Origin: Pleodorina starrii | Lineage: Eukaryota; Chlorophyta; Chlorophyceae; Chlamydomonadales; Volvocaceae | Length of the DNA stretch: 64,000 bases | Direction: 5' to 3' | Assembly (NCBI GenBank): GCA_030267565.1 | Contig: BRXU01000002.1 | Coordinates: 7,135,501-7,199,500, forward strand | The notes under the pieces: generated by a model | Told to the model about the DNA's origin: nothing | Database searches by the model: none | What the model saw: only the letters and a program-made list of their open reading frames with translations | Shown: positions 55,901-64,000 of the stretch, in pieces | Layout: the number at the start of each line of letters is the position of its first letter | Position numbering within the stretch: the stretch's first letter is position 1 | Program-made: the position numbers and the translations under genes

Positions 55901-56895
55901 TCTGGTGCCCGCTGCCCGCACCGACCGCTGGGCGGACGAGGAGGAGGCGCGCGATACCACCGCCGCCGCACTGCACTGCTGCCACGCTGCTGTGCCGCTG
56001 CCGCGGCTCGCCCGGATAACTGTGTTCTGCGCGGAGGGGAGGCACGAGGAGCTGGTGGGTGATGGGCTGGTGGCAGTGAGGTCCGAACTGCGGCAGCGGA
56101 GGCCACAGGGTCCAGAGCTGACAGTGGAGCTGTATGAGCCGGAAAACGACCTCGATGTCCACGATAACGATGGCCAGTAGCCAGCCGAGCACATATCGGT
56201 AAACACGCCCCCGAGGTCGGTCGGTGACTGATGTATGAAACGTATGTGGGTGACTACTGCAGTCACACCGACACAGACGTGTTGTCGATGCCCCGAACGA
56301 AAGGCATGGCTTGATCTGGAGTACGAGAAGGACATCACCGAGAAGATCGTACTGCAACGACTGTACGGCATGCATGGTCTGTGCAGTGTGTACGTACCAG
56401 CGAGAGTCTGAGCTTGGAGGATGTGAGCGGGGCGGTGGTGGCGGCGCACGACGGGCTGCGTCAACTCGGGGAGGCGGTGCCGAGACAGGGCAGCTGCAGT
56501 GGGAGCCGTACCGTCGCGAGGCCAGCGGCTGCAACACATGTGCGCCTTTGGTGCCGCGGTGTTGATATCGGCGCACTCGTAGGATTGGTAGGCGCGGCGA
56601 AGGAGGGGACGCACGCAACGGAGGGGTGATGGTAGCAGCTGCGGCGGCGGGGTGGATTATCAGCTGGGCTCGCTGGAAACGGAGGGGCCGGAATACGTGT
56701 CCGCCGCTGTGAAGCGGGAGACGGGTAGGGTTCCGGAGCAGGTGATGGGGCGGGGGTGCGGGGGAGAGATACCGCATGCTGCAATGCATGATGCGCCAGT
56801 CGTCACAGCAGTACGGCGTACGGCGCGGCAGCCGTGATTCGTGTTAGGGTAGAAGGTTCCTGCTGTTTCATTCTTCTATGGCCGGCCTGGCAGGG
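52995..56895 (+). repeat. Segmental duplication, copy C (inverted)
   Basis: Reverse-oriented counterpart of copies A and B, including 5' flank (CCAACCCGCCAACGGTTAGC, GCGCTTTGAAGCGACATCAGA) and 3' flank (GCTGCAATGCATGATGCGCC near 56778). Confidence 0.8.
53385..56180 (+). CDS. F-box-like/LRR protein, copy C (intact)
   Basis: Exons 53385-53725, 53846-54207, 54463-55508 and 55734-56180 join in phases 2, 1 and 0 to 731 residues, the same length as copy A. Residues ~18-53 are F-box-like (LHDVVELLCDKKYLEPEDCRSLRLTARWLRDAHD); the remainder is degenerate LRR with Ala/Gly-rich insertions around exon 3 (VEAGAAVAGGGGNDTHCG). The exon-3 acceptor (CTAACCGCAG) has a weak pyrimidine tract but is the only one keeping phase in all three copies. 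Copy C differs from A by many substitutions and by small in-frame indels, so both copies appear maintained as coding. Confidence 0.65.
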
Positions 56896-57309
56896 CAGGG
56901 ACTTCATTGATGTTCATCGTTGTTTGTTGGCGAGGTTGCTCTCGCTGGCCGCGTGCGCATTATACAGGTTACCGTTACATAGGTTACCGTTACATATATG
57001 AAGGGTACAGTTACACAGCTGACACTGTTAGTCGGGCAACCTGCAGCGTCGCGGGATGAGGTTTGGCTGAGAGAGCAGCGCTGTGTATGTATGGGATGAT
57101 GTGCATGGCTGGCTCATATCTGGACAGAGCCATCAATCGCGTGGTAGTGGTAGTTGACTTTTATTTGGGCCCGCCTTCGGGACCTCGTGGCTCTGGGAGT
57201 CGTGAAGACGCGTTTAGACGTGCTGTCTGGTCTGGGCGGCACTTTCCTTGTGCCATGATCCATGTTGAAGTTTTTGCCTACCAAAACACGGACGGCTGTT
57301 CACGCAGCC

Positions 57310-57420
57310 GTCCTTCGTTGCTGTGCAGGCAAATGAATCGCTATCGGCGCGAGGAAGGCGCCCCCGAGAGGTTTCAGCTTTACTTCGGGGTGCTCTGGCG
57401 CGCGACTGTCGTCGCGCCGA
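57310..57420 (+). pseudogene. LRR gene fragment F (part of exon 1)
   Basis: GAGGTTTCAGCTTTACTTCGG then GGTGCTCTGGCGCGCGACTGTCG resembles exon 1 of copy C at 53618-53665 (SAEEVSAILRGALARGCR). It is short and frame-broken. A Gln/Glu codon repeat follows at 57508-57555. Otherwise 56181-58379 has no supported gene. Confidence 0.45.
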
Positions 57421-58289
57421 GGCAGGGCGCCTGTGATGTGACATGTGAGCAGTACCGTCGGGAGGCCAGCCGCTGCACCATATGTGCGCCGTTCGTGTCC
57501 CATGATGAGGAGCAAGAGCAGCAGGAGCAGCAGCAGCAACAGCAGCAGCAGGGCGAGGGAGAGACCAAGGGGACGGGCAGGAGGAGGATGCCAACGCAAA
57601 CGACAACGAGAGTGGCTCGGGGGAGGGAAGGGGAGGTGGGGGGGCGAGGACGAGCTGAAGGGGGCAGGGAAGGCCACGGACCCGGAGAACAAGGGCACCG
57701 ATCACCCCCTGGCCCAAACTTCCTTCACCCCCTGCCCCGCCACCGACCACTCAGGCAACCAGGAAAGGAGTTTACGTACCGTAACGCGTCCAGTAACCCG
57801 GGACTTCCACAGCTTGTTGCTGCAGAGTGACGGGCTGGACCAGGCATTTGGACTGCACATTCGGACCCGCCCGGGTGGCTGCCGGCACAGTCCAACCGCC
57901 CAGCACAGCTAGGACGGTCCGTTGGGCACTCGAGGTTGTGACACAGAACATCTGTAAGACACAACTAAAGTGGCGGAGTGCACGGACGGTCGGTCGCGCA
58001 CACGGGGCCGCTTGTGCACCGCCTGCCCCCGAGTGCTTGCATACTCGCACGCGGGCACGCAACCGGCAACGGACCAGGAGCGGTCGCCGACTCGGCACAC
58101 ATCGTTGTGTGCCAACGGCGTCTCTCGCAACGCCATCTGTCCATCTTCCCCCCCCCCCGGGTTCCGGGTTCCGGGTTCCTTCCCGCGTCCGGCCTCCCGC
58201 ATCTTCCCTCTCTCCCGTCCTTGACACCAGCAGGCAGACCTAGCCTCTACCGGTGCCACCCCGACCCACCCTGGATCCCACGGACGCGA

Positions 58290-58378
58290 ACCGGCCGGTC
58301 TTCCGTCGCATCCGCATCCTGGTCCGCATCCTCGTCCGCATCCACATCCGCATCCACATCCACATCCTCGTCCTGGTC
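58290..58378. repeat. CATCC(G/A)/CGCATC-type repeat in the helicase 3' UTR
   Basis: Short units such as CATCCGCATCCT and CATCCACATCCG run for ~90 bases up to the stop codon of the minus-strand helicase gene. Confidence 0.8.
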
Positions 58379-58379
58379 C

Positions 58380-61300
58380 TTACGCCGCGAACACCGTCTG
58401 CTCCTTGCGGCTCTTGGCCTCTATGGACCCCGGCTTGAGCTTGGACGCCTCGTGTCGGGCCAGCTCCGGGGGCACCGCCGCCTTGGACTCCTCCAGTAAC
58501 CGCTTCAGGTCGTAGAACACACCTGCGGGAGGAAGCGGGGAGGGGAGGGAGCGGGGAGGGAGCGGGGAGGGAGTTGGAAGCAAGGAAGGAAGGACATGGA
58601 AGCAAGGGAGGAAATGGGAAGCAAGGAAGGGCTTTGAAGCAGGGAGCCCCAGAAAGGACAAGAAGGTACTAGATGCGCTGCACTGGAACCTGGACGCCGA
58701 TGGCGGATACCGTGTACAAGGCAGCGGCAGCGGCAGGGGCAGCAGTTGGGCGCGGTAAGGAGTGATGAGTACCGGGAGAGAGACGACGACGGGCGGCTGG
58801 GAGGATGGGCGAGCGCCGGCACCCGCAACGCGCGCGCGCCCCGACCGCACGACCATACTCCCCGCCCACAACCATCCTCCAACAGACTCGCAAACGCGCG
58901 TCCAGGAGAAATGCGGCGCTCAAACGCGACCCGGCCCGCTGCTCGCACCACCCTACGTTGCGCAGCCGCGCAGTTTCCGGCAGCGCCCCCAAGCCCATAC
59001 CACCACCACCGCCTTTCTTCATAATCTGTGTAACCAGCTGTGCGCTGTGTGCTGCGTAAGCAGCTGTGTGCAGCAACCAGCACACCCCCGCCCCCTGCCC
59101 CCTCCTCTCCCCTCCCTCCCCCTCCCCCTCCGACCCACCCGTGTCGCCCAGCGTGAGGAAGGTGACCGCTGCGCCCTTCTTGCCGGCGCGGCCCGTGCGT
59201 CCGATGCGGTGTGTGTAGTTCTCGATGTTGTTGGGCATGTCGTAATTGATGACCAGCGCCACATCGGGCACGTCGATACCGCGACCGGCCACGTCGGTGG
59301 CGATGAGACAGTTGTAGGTGCCGTCCCTGGAGGGAGGGAGGGAGGGAGGGAGAAGGGAAAAGGGGATAAAAAGAAGATACCGCAGACGGAGACGGAGACG
59401 GCAACAGCGAACACGGCACCAACACGGGGTGTGGCTCCGTCCGCAACGCAAAGCGCAGCAGCGTTCCCGAGCAACGCGGACACACCGGGTACGCGTGCGC
59501 CTAACCAAGGCCAGCCCCCCTCCCCTTTCCCCCGCTCCCCCCTTTCCTCCCTCTCGCCCCGCTTCCCCCTCTCCCCGTTGCACCTCATGCACGCCCGCCC
59601 CCCCGCACCTGAATCCCTTGATTCCCGCCTCGCGCTGGTCCTGCGTCTTGCCTCCGTGCAGTATGGTGCACCTGTAGCCCAGCTCCTCCAGGTGGCGGTG
59701 CACGTTGTCGCACTGGCGCTGAGTGTTGACGAACACGATGACGCGCTTCTCGTCCACCTGCTCCATCTCCTGCTCCAGACTGCGTGGGAGCAAAGTGGGC
59801 GGGGAGGTTGGTGGGTTGGTGAGTGGGTGGGTGGGTGGGTGTGCCGTGGTGGGGATGGAGAAAGCGTTTGGGGGGAGTTTGCGGGAGAGAGGGAGAGAGG
59901 GTGAGGGAGAGGCAGCGGGTGGCGAGTGTTGGGGAGGGTTGTCACCAGGGCTCCGCCGCGCGTCGGTCGCGGGGGGTTGGGTTCGGGAGGTTTGGGAGGC
60001 AGGGGTTAGGGCAGGTGCGGGTGGCGGGGGAGAACCACAGTGAGGCTGAGGGCGCGACCGGCAGCAAGCGCTGAAACGAAGAGGCTGTGGGACACGATGA
60101 GCACGCAGCGCAAGTTGTCGTCAGCAAGCAAGCATCTCGCATCTCCTCTCTTGCGCAGCCTTCCCCGCCCCCGCGCTTCCTTGATTTCAACCAAGGGAAT
60201 TTAAACCAAACGGTGCGCGATAAGGCCGATGCACCCCCGCCCCCTCCTCACATCCTCGGCTTCTCGTTCTCCTTGATCACGAACACGCGCTGTGTGACGT
60301 TGTCAGTGACCTTGCCCGCCGAGCCGATGACCACCACCACGGGTCGGCGCAGGTACTTCTTGGCCAGTCGCTCCACCGCGGTGGGCATGGTGGCGGAGAA
60401 CATGTAGGTGGTGCGGTAGGTGCGGTTGGCCTCCAGTACGGCGCCCTCCTCGTCGGGCTTGAGGGTGGAGGAGGGCATCGCGTCGAGCACGCCGATCACC
60501 TGTGCGATGGGGTGGGGGGAAGGGGGTTGAAGAGGTGAATTTGCAAGAATGAGACAACAAGAAGCCCTGCGGACGTTGTGGTCTGAAGGTCGACTGGTGA
60601 TGGGGGGAGGGAAAGGGCGGAGGGGCGCGGGGGGGGGGGGGCAGGCATCCAGGGGGCGGAGTGGGGTGGGTAGGGGGAGAAGGCAGTCCACACAAGCAAA
60701 GACTGACAAACAGCCGCCATCACAAAAAACACAAACCTCCATCCTCCCCACTCTCTCCTACACCCCCCACACACACATTCATCTACGAACCGGAAGCCAA
60801 ACACACACACACATACCCCCCTCCCCCCGTCCTCCTTCCCTTCCTTCCCTCCCTCCGTCGCCCCCTGGCCTCCCCTCTTCCCTCTTCCCACCCCACCCCA
60901 CCCACCCCCTCCCGCTCTTCTTCTTGCCTGCGGCTCGAAGCCCAGGTCTATCATCCTGTCCGCCTCATCCAGCACCACATAGTTGCACTGGTTGAGCACT
61001 GCGTAGTGGCGGTCGATGCAGTCCAACAGACGACCCGGGGTGGCGATCACGATCTCGCAGCCCTTGGGGGAGGGAGGGAAGGGGGGAGGGTTATCCACAT
61101 ATAGGGAGGGGTGAGGGGGGGGGGTAAGAAGGGAAGATACTGCAGTGGAGGGACGGAGACGGCATTAGACCGTTGGGGAGGGAAGGGAAGTGGGGAGGAG
61201 GAGGGCATAGAAGATACTGCAGCGGAGGGAAAGGACATGGTGGTTGTAAAAGTGCAATAACCCAAACAAGCACCAAGATAAACACAGATAATTAGGAAGC

Positions 61301-63911
61301 CCATACGTAACGTAGTCCGGATGAAGGGAACAAGCAGTACTGGTTGTGAAGCGGGGCTGTAGAGAGGAAGGCCGGAGGAGGGGGAGGAGGAGCAGGAGGA
61401 TGGGGATGGGCGCGTGGGAGGGAACACTGCGCCGGCAAGAGTAGTAGCAACGCACGCACGGCACACATTAATGGAACGCGAACGCGAAGGCGCGCACGCA
61501 CACACGCACAAAGCCGCTCGCGAAACCCCGGTGCCGCGCCACCCGAGCAACCTCCTCCATCCAACCGCGCCCCCCCCCCTTCCACACACACCCCGCACAC
61601 ACACACACAGTGCAGTGCAGTGCAGTGCACGGCCCGCTGGCTGGCTCTACTCTTCACAACGAGTCTGGAGCCCGCGGTCTGTAACTACCACACACACGGA
61701 TCACAGACAGCGGGCACCCCACCGGGCCCCCGCGCACGAGATATCTCTGCGCCGTCCCGCCCCGCCCCGCCCCCCCCCCCGACCCCTCCCCGCACCTTCC
61801 TCAGCTTGGCCCCCTGCTCCTCGATGCTCTGTCCGCCCACCACGCTGGTGACCCGGTAGTCGGTGTAGTGGGCCAGCTTGTGGGTCTCCTCCTCGATCTG
61901 CTGGGCCAGCTCGCGAGTGGGGGCAAGCACCTGAGGGAGGGACGAAGTGGGAGGGGGGTTGAGGGTGGGTGGGTTGTGGTTGGGGGTTTGGGAAAAAAAG
62001 GTATCGCAGTGAAGGAACGGAGACGGCGTTCAGAGGTGGAGTGAGAGTGGGGTGGGGGTGGGGAAGGTTACCGGTATGCGGGTTGAGACTTTAGAGGGTG
62101 ACAGGCAGAGTGGGGAAGCCGTCCGGTTTGCACACTGGTGCCCATACGACGAAAGGGGAAAGCAGCCCCAAAGGAACACACCTGGGGTCGCGAGGGTCGC
62201 GAGGGTGGAGGGGAGGGCAGAGAGGGACGAGGTTCATGAGCCGAGGTTCGCCTCACGCACACACGCAAACGCGCACGTTTCACGCGCCCGCCCCTGTCCC
62301 CTTCCCCGCCCTGCCCCACTCCGACCCACCACCGCGTAGGGCCCATCCGCCTCGTTTTCCTCGTTCATGGGCGGCTGCCTCATGATGTAGCTCAGCATGG
62401 GCAGCACGAACGCCGCCGTCTTTCCGGATCCGGTCTCGGCAATGCCGATGACGTCGCGCTGCTGCATGCCCAGAGGGATGGCGGCCATCTGGATGGGGGA
62501 GGGCTTCTTGTAGCCCACACGTTCGATGGCCTGGCGGGGGGGGGGGGGGTGGATGGGTTGGAGTTGGATGGAGGTTGGAGTTGGATGGAGATGGGATGGG
62601 TTGGAGGGATGGTTTCTGGTTCCTGGATTGGCAGAATTGGCTTTTGTGTCAGTGGGCAACCGGCTCTTGGAAGCGTGGGAGGCGACACGCGGGAGGACGG
62701 GCACGAGCAGGGGACAGGGCTGCGGGGTGCATGGGACAACGCGTGTCTCGTCTCCGCTGCCCTTTCGTGAGGCCGCGTCCCCATCTCTCCAACCCCTTCC
62801 GCCACCATCAGAGCACGCAGCAGGGCCGCCCGGCAGCAGCCCGGCGGTGCGAACCGCATCTAATTGGGAGGGAGGCCTGGAGGGAAAGGGGGCACCCTCT
62901 CTCGACGCTCGCTCATCGCCACCCGCAATCGCAACCACCGCCCCAACCCTCAAACCCGCATCTCTCAATGCCCCCCTGCCCCTGCCCCTGTACCTGCCAA
63001 TCACAATCCTCCCGTTCCACCTCCCGCCCTCACCCCCTCCCCCGCTTCCCCTGCCCGCCGCGGCGCTCGGTTCTCGGGTCTCAACACGCGCACGCCACCG
63101 GCCCCGCCCACCGCCCGCTGAGGGCTGGCGGCGGGGCGGCGGCGCCGTTCAGCTTAGATCATGTGGTTTATGGTCGTCATTGCGCCGCGGATCGGGAGCC
63201 GAACCCCTCCCCATCCCTCTCTCCATCCCGTCCTCCCTTTCAACCCCCCCTCCCCCCTCCTCGGCCGCCCTCCTCGTGAGACCCCGATCCCCTTTCAACC
63301 CCAACGCGCTCGGCGCCGGGCACTGCCCTCGGCCCTGCTTGACAACCCCAAGAGGGTCGACACACACACGCCGCAACCCACCCCACGTCCCCACCCCACC
63401 CCACCCGGCGGCCGCCGACATTGCACCCCCGATCGGTGACTCAACCCGCACGCCGCACACCCACCCCCGGCCCCTCAACAGCTTTCCCCTTACACCGCCT
63501 TTCCCCCCGGCCCCTCACCACCTCCCCGATGAATTAGCCCGCTCTCATCCCGCTCCACACCGCCCGTGTCCCCGCCCTGCTGAATCATCCATCAACCCTC
63601 CTTCCGCTCTCCCGCCGCTCCCTCCGTGTACCAGCATGCCCCAACGCAGGCGCCTCGCCCCGGCAAAACACGGCCGCGCGCGGCCCCCACTCCAGCCCCC
63701 TCCCACCCCCCTCCCCCTCCCTCCCCTCCCGGCCCCCCCCGCCCCAGCTCCCCACCTTCCTCAGCAGCGGCGGCAGTCCGCTCTCGTCCCAGTTCCTGAT
63801 GGGCAGCACCGTGTTGACCCCCCGGTAGCCGATGTTGAAGTCCTCACGGAAGATCCGCCAGTCGCGCTCCGTCATGTCCTCAAGAGCCTTCTCAGTCCAG
63901 TGACGCTCCAC
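58380..63911 (-). CDS. PRP28: Spliceosomal DEAD-box RNA helicase PRP28/DDX23 (5' end outside window)
   Basis: Eight exons, 63911-63756, 62530-62330, 61930-61796, 61062-60928, 60499-60252, 59779-59609, 59326-59139, 58522-58380, join with consistent phases to the last 458 residues. The intron after 60928 has a GC donor (GCAAGA). Family-specific lead-in: [24 protein letters not shown]. Motifs: Q (GYKKPSPIQ), I (AETGSGKT, ~83-90), Ia (PTRELAQQ), GG, Ib (TPGRLLD), II (DEAD, ~196-199), III (SAT, ~244-246), IV (VIVFVNT), V ([14 protein letters not shown]), VI ([13 protein letters not shown]). The C terminus [18 protein letters not shown] matches PRP28/DDX23. PRP28 is the U5 snRNP-associated helicase that unwinds U1 from the 5' splice site so that U6 can bind. 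The N-terminal RS/acidic region lies beyond the window. All catalytic motifs are intact. Introns are rich in poly-G/poly-C runs. Confidence 0.93.
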
Positions 63912-64000
63912 CTGATGGGGGGGACGAGGGAGGGCGGGGGTTGAAGAGTGAATTTGCAAGAATGAAGCAAGAAGCCCTGCGGGGGCGGGGGGGAACGAAC

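Noticed and set aside
57063..57830. 256-codon plus frame near the end of the LRR cluster
   Set aside because: It crosses the LRR fragment F out of frame and a Gln-codon repeat; no domain or splice support.
58762..59904. Long plus-strand frames opposite the helicase exons
   Set aside because: Shadows of the PRP28 coding strand and its GC-rich introns.

Overview
The window is nuclear DNA of a GC-rich green alga, most likely a volvocine alga (the Chlamydomonas/Volvox group). The reasons: genes are intron-dense with GT-AG and a few GC-AG introns; TGTAA, the usual volvocine poly(A) signal, lies downstream of several genes; one gene encodes a chloroplast-lumen PsbP-like protein; chromodomain Ty3-type retroelement remnants, TTTAGGG/TTTTAGGG-like repeats and very many micro- and minisatellites are present. 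There are no bacterial operons or ribosome binding sites. Gene models were built by joining reading frames at splice sites of compatible phase.

Layout. 1-11079 is a nest of mobile DNA: two LTR copies, a gag reading frame and two integrase pieces of one chromovirus-like element; a 5.26-kb insertion with 38-bp terminal inverted repeats that splits the integrase; a 137-bp minisatellite inside that insertion; and a probable further insertion in the left LTR that carries a GCR1_C-like/HMG-box gene. 11547-15687 (+) is a 7-exon R3HCC1-like gene, followed by tetranucleotide repeats. 17628-20210 holds a 49-bp near-perfect hairpin, an 18-bp minisatellite, a long GGTTGC hexamer array and three tandem tRNA-Gln-like units with telomere-like tails. 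22486-24183 (-) is a two-exon PsbP-domain gene. 25983-33150 (+) is an 11-exon gene for a secreted Ala/Gln/Ser/Gly-rich silk-like protein. 35080-57420 is a segmentally duplicated cluster of F-box-like/LRR genes: two intact copies (35380-38154 on - and 53385-56180 on +), one frameshifted copy (41710-44491 on -) and three fragments. 46963-51889 (-), between copies B and C, is a large multi-exon gene with one in-frame TGA and a C-terminal GCR1_C-like domain. 58380-63911 (-) is the 3' part, including most of the catalytic core, of the spliceosomal DEAD-box helicase PRP28/DDX23; its 5' end lies outside the window.

The R3HCC1-like, PsbP-like, silk-like and PRP28 genes look like ordinary host genes. 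The LRR cluster and the GCR1_C-type genes look like rapidly duplicating accessory DNA. The most unusual content is the silk-like gene, the tRNA-Gln/telomere-like array and the set of long fold-back hairpins. No family assignment was checked against a database, and no expression data were available.
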